NCBI GenBank assembly: GCA_017404585.1
Contig: JAFRCB010000036.1
Span: 1 to 12,270 of the forward strand
DNA from: Lachnospiraceae bacterium
Lineage (GTDB): Bacteria > Bacillota > Clostridia > Lachnospirales > Lachnospiraceae
Direction: 5' to 3'
DNA length: 12,270 nucleotides
The number at the start of each line of letters is the position of its first letter. Position 1 is the first letter of the stretch. Both the position numbers and the translations under genes were made by a program. Below, one piece after another: positions 1 through 7,878 of this stretch. Below the pieces are notes generated by a model. That model saw only the letters and a program-made list of their open reading frames with translations, was not told where the DNA came from and did no database searches.

Positions 1-2
1 AG

Positions 3-389
3 AGCGGAACGAGCGGAGAACTTATGCCCCTGACAAAGCTCGGGGCGACTGTCATATCAGGCAGGCCCGGGAGCAAATTCGTTTCAGCCATGTCCGCGGA
101 AGAAAAGAAGGAGACCCGCAAAATACATGACGAGCACCTTAAGATGGCGCTCGGCATGTCATTTGATCTTCTGATCCTCGACGAGGTCTGCGCCGCTTTG
201 AAATATGATCTGGTCGATCCGGACCTTATAAGGAAGGCGATTTCGCTAAAATCTGAGCGGGAGATCGTTCTGACCGGACGTGATCCGGCACAGTTCCTTA
301 TAGATGCGGCCGACTATATCACGGATATGGTGTGCGTGCGGCACCCCTATGAGCGCGGCATTTCGGCCAGAGAGGGCATTGAATACTGA
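3..389 (+). CDS. cobO: corrinoid adenosyltransferase (CobO/BtuR type), 5'-truncated by window edge
   Basis: This is the C-terminal two thirds of an ATP:cob(I)alamin adenosyltransferase, which transfers the adenosyl group of ATP to reduced corrinoid in the cytoplasm during adenosylcobalamin synthesis and salvage. The frame is open to the left edge, so the ATP-binding P-loop end lies outside the window; the ATG at 24 is internal, because family residues (SGE before MPL) precede it. Visible family blocks are the acidic LLILDEVCAALKYDLVD segment (Walker-B-like), the VLTGRDPAQFLIDAADYITDM segment, and the closing VRHPYERGISAREGIEY, which is diagnostic of CobO/BtuR. The stop is TGA at 387-389. cbiC follows 104 bp downstream, consistent with a corrinoid biosynthesis cluster. 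Family identity is secure; which corrinoid it prefers cannot be seen. Confidence 0.9.
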   Translation, partial: SGTSGELMPLTKLGATVISGRPGSKFVSAMSAEEKKETRKIHDEHLKMALGMSFDLLILDEVCAALKYDLVDPDLIRKAISLKSEREIVLTGRDPAQFLIDAADYITDMVCVRHPYERGISAREGIEY

Positions 390-493
390 CAGGCATCTGC
401 GCAGTGCAGCGCTTTGCAGGTGATCGGGAATACTGCGATGGCAGGAAGTGTGAAGGATAAAGAGGGCAATTCGAAAGGAAGACGAGTAGAGAT

Positions 494-1279
494 ATGGGAG
501 ACGGAGTGAAAAGTTCTTCTCTGACAAGTGCTGAAAGCAGCGGGAAAGAAAAGCTTTTGACAAGTGCTGAAAGCAGCGGGAAAGAAAAGCTTTCGATAAG
601 TGCTGGAAGCAGCGGGAAAGAAAAACATGTCCGGCCGGCTGATATAGAAAAGACGAGCATGGAAATCATAGCCGATGAGCTCAGGATGAGGGAAATCGTT
701 ATCCCGGAGGAAAATTATGCCGTGACGAGACGGGTCATCCATGCGACGGCAGATTTCGATTACGCGGTGAACCTGGTGTTTACCGAGAAAGCCGCAGAAC
801 ATGGCATGGCAGCATTTGCACGGGGCATTGCGATCGTCACGGACACCAATATGACGCTGGCGGGAATCAGCAGACCCGCAATGGAACGCCTCGGTGTCTC
901 AGCGCACTGCTTTATGGCGGAGCCGCAGATCCGCGAGATGGCCCGTGAGATGGGTACGACCAGAGCGACCGCTGCCCAGATCTATGCTGCCCGGCAGATG
1001 CCGGGAGCAGTTCTTTCAGTGGGAAACGCGCCGACCGCGCTTTTTGAGATTGCGCGTCAGATAAGGAGAGGGCTCCGTCCCGCTCTGGTGATCGGAGTGC
1101 CGGTCGGTTTTGTCAACGTGACCGAGAGCAAGGAGGAGATCCTTTCTGTGTGCAGAGAATATGGCATACCGGCAATAGTCGCCCGGGGGCGCAAGGGGGG
1201 AAGTACAGTGGCCTGTGCCATACTGAATGCACTGCTCTATGAAGCGGCAGGCCTTGCGGATCCGTCACGCAGGTCCTGA
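494..1279 (+). CDS. cbiC: precorrin-8X / cobalt-precorrin-8 methylmutase with repeat-bearing N-terminal extension
   Basis: The enzyme moves the C-11 methyl group to C-12 of (cobalt-)precorrin-8, giving (hydrogeno/cob)yrinic acid; it acts in the cytoplasm. The family domain runs from about residue 46 (RPADIEKTSMEIIADEL) to the end. It contains the catalytic His in RVIHATADFDY (His83 here), DTNMTLAGIS, VGNAPTALFEI, VIGVPVGFVNVTESKEE and ARGRKGGSTVACAILNALL. At 261 residues it exceeds the usual roughly 210 because residues 1-45 are extra: three 12-residue copies of the type LTSAESSGKEKL. ATG 494 is the only ATG before the domain; a purine-rich AAAGGAAG lies about 12 bp upstream. An in-frame GTG at 506 behind GGAG, or the ATG at 659, could serve as alternative starts. 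With cobO just upstream it is part of a cobalamin cluster. Family certain; start codon less so. Confidence 0.92.
   Translation: MGDGVKSSSLTSAESSGKEKLLTSAESSGKEKLSISAGSSGKEKHVRPADIEKTSMEIIADELRMREIVIPEENYAVTRRVIHATADFDYAVNLVFTEKAAEHGMAAFARGIAIVTDTNMTLAGISRPAMERLGVSAHCFMAEPQIREMAREMGTTRATAAQIYAARQMPGAVLSVGNAPTALFEIARQIRRGLRPALVIGVPVGFVNVTESKEEILSVCREYGIPAIVARGRKGGSTVACAILNALLYEAAGLADPSRRS
521..628 (+). repeat. three tandem 36-bp repeats inside cbiC
   Basis: Copies lie at 521-556, 557-592 and 593-628. The first two differ only at the first base (ctg/ttg); the third has several substitutions (tcgataag start, ggaagc for gaaagc, and an altered end). Each copy encodes 12 residues, so copy-number change would keep the frame. 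The encoded segment is hydrophilic and Ser/Lys/Glu-rich and is not part of the methylmutase fold. Confidence 0.95.
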
Positions 1280-1281
1280 AA

Positions 1282-1315
1282 CCTGTGAGGCTCTTTACAG
1301 GCATAGATTTTTTTT
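1282..1315 (+). terminator. probable Rho-independent terminator after cbiC
   Basis: CCTGT at 1282-1286 pairs with ACAGG at 1297-1301, extended inward by weak G-T and A-T pairs. A run of eight T (1308-1315) follows after a six-base gap, only three bases after the cbiC stop codon. The stem is short and the T run is slightly offset, so efficiency is uncertain. Confidence 0.5.
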
Positions 1316-1323
1316 AATGTCCA

Positions 1324-1332
1324 TGATATAGT
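1324..1332 (+). promoter_or_regulatory. possible extended -10 promoter for the coiled-coil/ABC operon
   Basis: TGATATAGT contains TATAGT (5 of 6 matches to TATAAT) preceded by a TGN extension. No good -35 is found at 17 bp; the region upstream is the T run of the terminator. It would give a leader of roughly 95 bases before the GTG at 1432. The intergenic stretch 1333-1419 shows only a weak GAATC/GATTC hairpin and no recognised riboswitch. Confidence 0.3.
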
Positions 1333-1431
1333 TAAACAGAATGCTGCTAAAACTGCCGGTCGGAATCGGATCGAAGACTGATTCGCAACACAGGTCGGGG
1401 AAGCGGAAAATACATTGCCAGGTGAGACAAA

Positions 1432-2832
1432 GTGAGTACAGTAACAGGCAGACAATTAGAATTTGAGACAGTGGATCTGGAAGCGCTCAGGGAAGCATTC
1501 CGCGATCATACGGATGAAAAGAAGGCCAAAGCGGACAGGGTTACGGATGCTCATGACGTGAGCGTGCCGGATGCAGAGGAGAATTCCGGTCTTTCAGATG
1601 ATGTGTGGGAATCGCCTGCTCCGACGGCAGCAGAGATGAGCGGAACGACGGATACCGATTTCTCATATGACGTGGCGGAAACGCTCCGGGACAATACTGT
1701 GCCGGAGGCAGGTCAGGATGAAACCGCTCCTGACTATCTTGAGATGGTCATCGAGCAGCTGTCTAAAAAGTATGAGGATAAACACAGGATGTCTGTGGAG
1801 CTGTCCTCGGATGTGTTCACAGCGATCGGAAAGGCGAAAGCGCTTGCCAGACAGGAGCACGAGGAGGCAGTTCGGCGGGCGGAGGAGGCCTCGGCTGTTG
1901 TCGATGATGCTACCCGCAAGCTTAGAATCATAGAGAAGCGATATGAGAAGGCAAGAGGTGCGGAGCTCCTTGTAAAACGGGAACTTCAGAGTCTTCCCTT
2001 CGTGGCGGAGGCGGCGATAGCGGAAGCCCGAAAGGATATTGAACGGGAAAAAGATGAACTTGCCGGTTTCATCAGAGATCTTCCCCGCGCGGAGCAGTTC
2101 GAAGTGACGGCCAGGGCAGAAGCACTGACTGCTCTTCGGGCAACTCTGGAACCGGAAGCCTATGCGGAAGAGAAGAAAAAAGTTTTAAAGGAAGCTGAAA
2201 AATTCAGAGACCTGACGGATTATCTGCTGACCGTGGCAAAAAAATCTCAGGGGAAAGAGAAACTGGAAGCCGAGTACGCTGCTGCCCGACGTGAGGCATC
2301 TATAAAAAATGCGGCTTATTCTGAAGCTTATCAGGAGTATGCCAGGGCAGAGAGCCTTCTTGAGGATGCCCGTGCTTTCGCGCGGGAAAAGCGGAATATG
2401 TACGATGCCGCGCATAAAGATACAATGAGAATACGCAGAAAGATCGACACGTTCACCGATCTCATCGATGCTGAGGAGAGCAAAGTCAGCAATATGGTAA
2501 AGGCTTCCGCTAAGTATGACGAGGTCTTTGCGGAGTATCGGGGCAGAAAAAAAACGAGATTTGCCAAAGGACGGCAGCTTGACGCAGCCAGAGAAGAGTA
2601 TGCAAGGCTTCTCGCTGTTCTGGCTGAAGCTAAGAGTCGTGCCGAAGCCGCAGCCAATCGGCTGTACCGTGCTGAAAAAATTTCCGTCAGAGACGTGATC
2701 GAGACAGATGTTAAAGATCCGGACTTTTTGTATTTGAATCAATACGGCGCCCTTCTTGCGAAAGCGCAGGCTGATGAACAGAAAGCGCTCGGGGAGCTGC
2801 GGCGGGCGCAGAAAAAGTCGGATACAGTTTGA
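1432..2832 (+). CDS. cytoplasmic coiled-coil protein of unknown function
   Basis: I do not recognise this 466-residue protein. It has no signal peptide, membrane helix or catalytic motif. Residues 1-100 are acidic and probably disordered (rich in D, E, T, S and P); from about residue 105 to the end it is almost uninterrupted charged helix rich in A, E, K and R, with heptad-like spacing (for example LARQEHEEAVRRAEEASAVV and LLEDARAFAREKRNMYDAA), as expected of a long coiled coil. A block near residues 425-445 (DPDFLYLNQYGALLAKAQ) is less repetitive and may be a small C-terminal feature. The GTG start at 1432 is supported by AGGTGAG five bases upstream; no other start is as well placed. The ABC exporter gene begins 18 bp after its stop, so the two are probably co-transcribed and the protein may scaffold or regulate the exporter, but that is inference. 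Many unrelated coiled coils look alike in composition, so similarity searches must be read with care. Confidence 0.75.
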   Translation: MSTVTGRQLEFETVDLEALREAFRDHTDEKKAKADRVTDAHDVSVPDAEENSGLSDDVWESPAPTAAEMSGTTDTDFSYDVAETLRDNTVPEAGQDETAPDYLEMVIEQLSKKYEDKHRMSVELSSDVFTAIGKAKALARQEHEEAVRRAEEASAVVDDATRKLRIIEKRYEKARGAELLVKRELQSLPFVAEAAIAEARKDIEREKDELAGFIRDLPRAEQFEVTARAEALTALRATLEPEAYAEEKKKVLKEAEKFRDLTDYLLTVAKKSQGKEKLEAEYAAARREASIKNAAYSEAYQEYARAESLLEDARAFAREKRNMYDAAHKDTMRIRRKIDTFTDLIDAEESKVSNMVKASAKYDEVFAEYRGRKKTRFAKGRQLDAAREEYARLLAVLAEAKSRAEAAANRLYRAEKISVRDVIETDVKDPDFLYLNQYGALLAKAQADEQKALGELRRAQKKSDTV

Positions 2833-2850
2833 GAGGAAATACAGTAATTT

Positions 2851-5800
2851 ATGATTAAGACAAGACTGATCAGCCTTCTGGGACATGCGAAAAAGTATAT
2901 AGGCTACAACATTCTGTTCCAGTGGATCGCACTGATCGCTCAGATCGTGGCATCATTTCAGGCCGCCGATCTTATAGCCCGCATTATGGAAGGCCGTACG
3001 ACCACCGTTATTCTTGCAAGGACTGCTGTGATTCTTGTGGTCTGCATTGCCGTGCGATCAACATGCGAGTGGTTCTCACAGAAAATGTCTTTCATGGCGT
3101 CCTGTGATGTCAAGCGGATCCTGCGGGACAAGATATATCAGAAACTGCTGCGTCTCGGCGTGTCGTACAGGGAGCGGATCGCCACCAGTGAGATCGTGCA
3201 GCTCGCTACCGAGGGCGTCGAGCAGCTGGAGACCTATTTCGGCCAGTACTTATCGCAGCTGGCCTACAGCCTGCTTGCCCCCGCAACACTGTTTTTGGTG
3301 ACGGCGGTACTTGTCAGTGTCCGCGCAGCTTTTATCCTTCTAATATTCGTTCCGCTGATTCCCCTTTCTATCGTCATTGTTCAGAAGATTGCGAAAAAGA
3401 TCCTCGGACAATATTGGACGTCTTATACCGACCTCGGTGATGTATTTCTCGAGTGCATTCAAGGTCTCACCACACTGAAAATTTACAGGGCTGATGATCT
3501 GAAAGCCCATCAGATGGATGAGGAGGCGGAGGAATTCCGACGCGCGACAATGCGTGTTCTCATCATGCAGCTTAATTCGACCTCCGTCATGGATATACTG
3601 GCATACGGAGGAGCTGCTGCGGGTATGGTCTCCGCGCTGACCCTGTATCTGAGAGGACGTCTGGACTTCGGAGATGCCCTGGTCGTAATCTTTCTTGCTG
3701 CGGAATTCTTCCTGCCGCTCAGAAAGCTCGGTTCCTATTTTCACATTGCAATGAACGGTATGGCTGCCAGCGACAGGATATTTGCGCTACTCGATCTGCC
3801 TGAGGCAAGGCGGGGGCGTGAACAGCTGACAAAGACGGTCGATGTGGAAAAGGAGCGCGACCGCCGTATGAATTTTGCGGAGCAGAAATTCTGCAGATCC
3901 AGCAATATCTCTGTCCAGATGTCAGACGTCGGTTTTTATTATGATGCGTCCCGTCAGATACTAAAGGGCGTGAATATGGTCCTGCCTGCCGGCAGCCTTG
4001 CCGCCCTTGTCGGACCCTCCGGCTGCGGAAAGAGTACGATTGCAGGCATTATCGCCGGCAGGAATCGCAGATACACGGGAAGTGTACGTATCGGCAGCAG
4101 AGAGGGCGGTATTCACGAGCTTCGCGACGTGCGGGAGAAAAGTCTTCTCTCCCATGTTGTGCTGGTCCGTCACAATAATTATATTTTCAAGGGATCAGTG
4201 GCTGATAACCTGAGAATGGGAAAGCCGAACGCGACGGATGAGGAACTCTATGAAGCCCTTGACGCGGTCCACCTTGTTCCTTTTGTCAAAAAGAGAGGCG
4301 GCCTCTCCATGCAGCTTGAGGAGAAAGGCGCCAATATATCCGGAGGTCAGGCTCAGCGCATAGGACTTGCCAGAGCCCTCCTGGTCGATGCGGAGGTCAT
4401 GATCTTCGATGAGGCCACCAGCAATATTGACGCGGAGAGCGAAGAACTCATCATGAGCATCATAAGGGAGATAGCGAAGACAAAGACAGTCCTCATGATC
4501 TCTCACAGATTGCACAACTGTATCAAAGCCGACTGCATTTATATGTGCGAGGACGGTGCGATAACGGAGAGCGGAACTCACAGCGAGCTCATGGCCAAAG
4601 GCGGATCGTACTGCGCCATGTACAATGCCCAGATGTCTCTCGAGACATACGCAAAAAGCGCGCGGGGAAGCAGAAGAAAACATGTGGAGAGCTGTGAAGT
4701 CAGCGGCTCCGCGACCTCGATCACGGATGAGGACCGGGCTTACGAGACTATCCGCAAATCTCTTATCGCCTACGCGGATGAGACTGCGACAGGGAAGAGT
4801 GGAAAAGGCAGGCGGGTCGACAAGAACAGCGGGAAGGCTTCGGAAAAAGAGAAGAGGCGCAGTGCAGTCGTAATCATGGGGCAGCTGATCGGCCTTGTGC
4901 GACCGCTCATGCCGATTATGTGCACCGCAGTTGTCCTGGGTGTTCTCGGCTATCTCGCGGCAATTTTTATCTCAGTGTTTGCGGGCAATGTTCTACTTCA
5001 CGGGCTCATCTTCGGAACTACTGAGGCGGTCTATGAGGCAGAGAAGGCTGTAGACGCATTTGCGTTCCTCGATCCCGGTCACGCAGAGGCTGCCAGAGCG
5101 GCGGCGGAGGCTGCCCGCGAGGCTGTGAGCGCGCTTCGCGCTAAGGGTATACCGCTTTCTTTTACATCACTCGCTACGAGATCAGCCCAGACGCTCTTTG
5201 TGCTGATGGGCATCTTTGCGATCCTTCGCGGTGTTCTGCACTACGCGGTACATTACTGCAACCATTATATCGCTTTCAGACTTCTTGCCATTATCCGTCA
5301 TGAGGTTTATGCGGCTCTTCGCAGGCTGGCTCCCGCCAAGCTTGAGGGCAGAGATAAAGGCAATCTGATTTCTATTATAACTTCGGATATTGAGCTTCTG
5401 GAGGTGTTCTACGCGCACACGATTTCTCCGATCGCGATCGCGTTCATTACGTCAGTGATCATGATTTCCATGTTCATGAGACACTCGCTCTATGCGGGAC
5501 TTCTGGCTGCGGCTGCCTACATAGCGGTCGGCGTGATCATCCCGGTCATTAACGGAAAACTGAACGGCGATGCCGGCCTTCGTTTCCGGAACGCCTTCGG
5601 AGATATGACCAGTTTTGTTCTCGACTCTCTGAGAGGTCTCGATGAGATCATACAGTTCGGCTGCGGCAGGAGACGCCGCAAGGAGATTGCCTCGCGGTCG
5701 GACGAGCTGTCGGATCTTCAGCGCGGACTTTCGACTATGACAGGAATTCAGAGAGTCGTTACAACTGCAGTGATCCTTGTTTTTTCCTATACTATGCTGC

Positions 5801-6666
5801 TCCTTCTGACAGATCTCTATTTTAACGGCAGGATCGGCTATGACGGACTTCTGATTTCCCAGATTGCTTTTATGAGCTCTTTCGGGCCGGTGGTTGCTCT
5901 CGGCAGTCTTTCCAATAGCCTGAGCCATACTCTGGCAGCGGGAGACCGTGTCCTTGACCTTCTGGAGGAGATGCCTCTCGTGTGGGATGTCTCCGGCACG
6001 GATGGCCGTGAAGGATGGGACGGTTTCGAGCATTTCCGCGGTGCTGAGCTCTCTAAGGTCACGTTCTCGTACGGGGATGAGATGATCCTTAAGGATTTCT
6101 CGATCCTTTTCTGGCCCGGCAGGATCATAGGCATTCACGGTCCGTCTGGTTCGGGAAAGTCAACGATATTGAAACTGCTTATGCGCTTCTTTGACGTCCA
6201 GGAAGGCCACGTCATGGTTTCCGGTGAGGATGTGCGGCACATTGCGACGACACAGCTCCGCGACACGGAGTCGCTCGTTGAGCAGGAGACACACCTGTTC
6301 CATGACAGCATTGCCAATAACATACTGATCGGCAAACCCGGTGCTTCCCGCGTTGAGATCGTCCGCGCGGCTAAGAAAGCGGCTATTCATGACTTTATTA
6401 AGTCGCTTCCGAACGGTTATGATACGACAGTCGGAGAGCTCGGAGACACTCTCTCCGGCGGTGAAAGGCAGAGAATAGGAATCGCGAGGGCTTTCCTCCA
6501 CAATGCTCCGTTCATGCTGCTCGACGAGCCGACCAGCAACCTTGACTCTCTGAATGAGGGTATCATCCTGAAGTCTCTCATGGAAGAGTGCCGGGACCGG
6601 ACAGTCGTTATAGTATCCCACAGGGATTCCACCATGAACGCGGCCGATACGATATTTGAAATGTGA
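2851..6666 (+). CDS. single-chain heterodimer-type ABC exporter, CydD-like half fused to CydC-like half
   Basis: The 1271-residue protein has the order TMD-NBD-TMD-NBD. The first half resembles CydD (GVEQLETYFGQYLSQLAYSL, CIQGLTTLKIYRADD, FFLPLRKLGSYFH); the second resembles CydC (ILRGVLHYAVHYCNHYIAFR, LAPAKLEGRDKGNLIS, DIELLEVFYAHTISP). NBD1: Walker A GPSGCGKST 388-396, signature ISGGQ 496-500, Walker B Asp520-Glu521, H-loop His552; the Q-loop Gln is replaced by His441 (LVRHNNYIF). NBD2: Walker A 1097-1105, Gln1145, LSGGE 1201-1205, Asp1225-Glu1226, His1257. A charged linker of about 70 residues (around 605-675) joins the halves. The second TMD carries an Ala/Glu-rich insert (about 723-772) between its first two helices, predicted outside the membrane. 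E. coli CydDC supports cytochrome bd assembly, with thiol and haem transport proposed; substrate here is unknown, and no cydAB is in the window. Start: a TAA stop lies two codons upstream; GAGAGG is 14 bases away, a long spacing. Confidence 0.9.
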   Translation: MIKTRLISLLGHAKKYIGYNILFQWIALIAQIVASFQAADLIARIMEGRTTTVILARTAVILVVCIAVRSTCEWFSQKMSFMASCDVKRILRDKIYQKLLRLGVSYRERIATSEIVQLATEGVEQLETYFGQYLSQLAYSLLAPATLFLVTAVLVSVRAAFILLIFVPLIPLSIVIVQKIAKKILGQYWTSYTDLGDVFLECIQGLTTLKIYRADDLKAHQMDEEAEEFRRATMRVLIMQLNSTSVMDILAYGGAAAGMVSALTLYLRGRLDFGDALVVIFLAAEFFLPLRKLGSYFHIAMNGMAASDRIFALLDLPEARRGREQLTKTVDVEKERDRRMNFAEQKFCRSSNISVQMSDVGFYYDASRQILKGVNMVLPAGSLAALVGPSGCGKSTIAGIIAGRNRRYTGSVRIGSREGGIHELRDVREKSLLSHVVLVRHNNYIFKGSVADNLRMGKPNATDEELYEALDAVHLVPFVKKRGGLSMQLEEKGANISGGQAQRIGLARALLVDAEVMIFDEATSNIDAESEELIMSIIREIAKTKTVLMISHRLHNCIKADCIYMCEDGAITESGTHSELMAKGGSYCAMYNAQMSLETYAKSARGSRRKHVESCEVSGSATSITDEDRAYETIRKSLIAYADETATGKSGKGRRVDKNSGKASEKEKRRSAVVIMGQLIGLVRPLMPIMCTAVVLGVLGYLAAIFISVFAGNVLLHGLIFGTTEAVYEAEKAVDAFAFLDPGHAEAARAAAEAAREAVSALRAKGIPLSFTSLATRSAQTLFVLMGIFAILRGVLHYAVHYCNHYIAFRLLAIIRHEVYAALRRLAPAKLEGRDKGNLISIITSDIELLEVFYAHTISPIAIAFITSVIMISMFMRHSLYAGLLAAAAYIAVGVIIPVINGKLNGDAGLRFRNAFGDMTSFVLDSLRGLDEIIQFGCGRRRRKEIASRSDELSDLQRGLSTMTGIQRVVTTAVILVFSYTMLLLLTDLYFNGRIGYDGLLISQIAFMSSFGPVVALGSLSNSLSHTLAAGDRVLDLLEEMPLVWDVSGTDGREGWDGFEHFRGAELSKVTFSYGDEMILKDFSILFWPGRIIGIHGPSGSGKSTILKLLMRFFDVQEGHVMVSGEDVRHIATTQLRDTESLVEQETHLFHDSIANNILIGKPGASRVEIVRAAKKAAIHDFIKSLPNGYDTTVGELGDTLSGGERQRIGIARAFLHNAPFMLLDEPTSNLDSLNEGIILKSLMEECRDRTVVIVSHRDSTMNAADTIFEM

Positions 6667-6719
6667 GAACGGACCCGCGCACAGGATCCGGAAGTATGCG
6701 GACACATCGCAATCGTGCA

Positions 6720-6767
6720 GCAGGGAAAGTGCTTCGAACCCTGCGCGGTGCGCGATCAGAAATCGCG
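6720..6767 (+). other. two adjacent hairpins after the ABC exporter gene
   Basis: GCAGGG (6720-6725) pairs with CCCTGC (6739-6744), and CGCGAT (6751-6756) pairs with ATCGCG (6762-6767) around a five-base loop. The second is followed by ATTAACAATTTTA, a poor T run, so it is only a weak terminator candidate. It may instead be an mRNA 3'-end stabiliser or part of the ROK gene leader. Confidence 0.4.
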
Positions 6768-6768
6768 A

Positions 6769-6796
6769 TTAACAATTTTAAGAAATAATTAATGAT
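6769..6796 (+). promoter_or_regulatory. possible promoter of the ROK gene
   Basis: TTAACA (6769-6774) and AATGAT (6791-6796) are separated by 16 bp in an AT-rich patch that contrasts with its GC-rich surroundings. The -10 matches consensus at four of six positions. A transcript would start near 6803, leaving a short leader containing AAGGAGGTGG. Confidence 0.3.
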
Positions 6797-6830
6797 TGGA
6801 TTCACAGTTAGGACACAAGGAGGTGGCAAG

Positions 6831-7748
6831 ATGAATTATGCGGTAATAGACGTAGGCGGTACATTTACCAAGTATGCGGTCATGACTGCCGAGGGAGAAT
6901 TTCTCAGAAAGGGAAAAATCCCTACGGAGACAGAAGATCTTGATCTGTTCCTCAAATCCATCGCAGGTATTTATGAGGAAGCCGCTGCCAAAGAGGGCGA
7001 CATAGCGGGAGTAGCCCTCAGCATGCCCGGTTTTTTGGATGTTGAGACCGGATATGCCTACAACGGAGGCGGCGTGTATTGTGTCAGAGAGATGAACCTG
7101 ATCGAAGCTCTGAGGAAGAGGATCCCGGTGCCTGTAACTATGGAGAATGACGCCAGATGCGCGGCACTTGCCGAATTCTGGCACGGAAATCTTGCAGGCT
7201 GCCGCAATGCGGCTGCGGTGATCCTGGGGACAGGTGTCGGCGGGGGCATCATCGTGAACGGTGAGATCCTTCGGGGAAAGCATTTTGTTGCAGGGGAACT
7301 CAGTTATTTCATATTTGACGATATGGGAGATGAGCTCGATGAGAAGAAACTTGCATCGTTGGCAGCCAGTGCGAGAGGCCTTGTCGGTATGGTAGCGGAA
7401 GCTAAAGGCATGCCCGAGGATGAACTGGACGGAGTCAAAGTCTTCAAAATGATTGAGGAAGGTGATGAGACTGTCCGGGAGATCCTCTGGAAATTTGCGG
7501 GAAATGTCGCAAGGATAATCTGCATTATTCAGATCATTATCGACCCCGAGCGGGTCGTTGTCGGAGGCGGAATCAGTACGCAGCCATTGCTCATTGAGAT
7601 GATCCGTAAGCAGGCCGAGAAAACAATGAAACTGTTTTACTGGTCAGACATGCCGGTGCCGGAAATTGAGCCGTGCAGGTTCTTTAACGACTCCAATCTG
7701 ATAGGGGCCCTATACTCGCATAAAAGCCAGCTCGGCGATAAGAGTTGA
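6831..7748 (+). CDS. ROK-family sugar kinase (glucokinase-like) lacking the zinc motif
   Basis: The 305-residue protein has the actin-like ATPase fold of ROK kinases, which phosphorylate hexoses or amino sugars in the cytoplasm. Visible motifs are the phosphate-1 loop DVGGTFTK (residues 7-14), ALSMPGFLDVETG, the catalytic Asp in MENDARCAALAEF (Asp107), the GTGVGGGI loop (133-140) and AGELSYF (154-160). Most ROK proteins have a His in the E-x-G-H block and a following CxCGxxGC zinc cluster. Here the His position is Tyr159 and no such cluster exists, so the substrate cannot be assigned from the signature. The start is ATG 6831, directly after AAGGAGGTGGCAAG; an in-frame ATG at 6792 has no ribosome site and would add 13 residues before the fold. 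There is no N-terminal HTH, so it is not a NagC-type repressor. It is flanked by its own promoter candidates rather than by sugar transport genes. Confidence 0.87.
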   Translation: MNYAVIDVGGTFTKYAVMTAEGEFLRKGKIPTETEDLDLFLKSIAGIYEEAAAKEGDIAGVALSMPGFLDVETGYAYNGGGVYCVREMNLIEALRKRIPVPVTMENDARCAALAEFWHGNLAGCRNAAAVILGTGVGGGIIVNGEILRGKHFVAGELSYFIFDDMGDELDEKKLASLAASARGLVGMVAEAKGMPEDELDGVKVFKMIEEGDETVREILWKFAGNVARIICIIQIIIDPERVVVGGGISTQPLLIEMIRKQAEKTMKLFYWSDMPVPEIEPCRFFNDSNLIGALYSHKSQLGDKS

Positions 7749-7773
7749 GGAGCTGAGATACTTTTGCTACAAT
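7745..7773 (+). promoter_or_regulatory. promoter of the zinc-ribbon/YARHG gene
   Basis: TTGAGG (7745-7750), a 17-bp spacer and TACAAT (7768-7773) with a TGC extension just upstream make a good vegetative promoter. The -35 overlaps the ROK stop codon (TGA 7746-7748). Transcription should begin near 7780, giving a leader of about 120 bases. Confidence 0.65.
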
Positions 7774-7781
7774 AGACAGTG

Positions 7782-7878
7782 CAGGCGGCCGGCAGTCCGG
7801 TCCTACGGCGGATGCCGATTACAGGGTGTCTTTATGCCGTGACCTGCAGTACAGACAGCATGTCCAAACATTCGGACA
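7782..7878 (+). other. structured 5' leader of the zinc-ribbon/YARHG gene
   Basis: The leader between the promoter and the gene can form several stems. GCAGG near 7782 can pair with CCTGC near 7844. A CGGCA near 7790 can pair with either of two downstream TGCCG sites (near 7814 and near 7838). TGTCC (7861-7865) pairs with GGACA (7874-7878). No known riboswitch class was recognised. Confidence 0.35.

Noticed and set aside
390..493. Cobalamin riboswitch or small gene between cobO and cbiC
   Set aside because: The gap is short, lacks the conserved cobalamin-riboswitch blocks, and the small open frame there has no ribosome site or known motif.
1280..1431. Riboswitch in the leader of the coiled-coil gene
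   Set aside because: Only a weak hairpin was found and no conserved riboswitch core could be recognised.
2185..2886. 233-residue reading frame on the minus strand
   Set aside because: Lies opposite the coiled-coil gene, has no recognisable domain, and the + strand frame has a ribosome site and operon spacing.
5452..6138. 228-residue reading frame on the minus strand
   Set aside because: Entirely antisense to the second half of the ABC exporter, whose motifs are unmistakable.
6792..6830. Upstream ATG for the ROK kinase
   Set aside because: No ribosome site precedes it and the extra 13 residues include the translated Shine-Dalgarno sequence; ATG 6831 follows AAGGAGGTGG.
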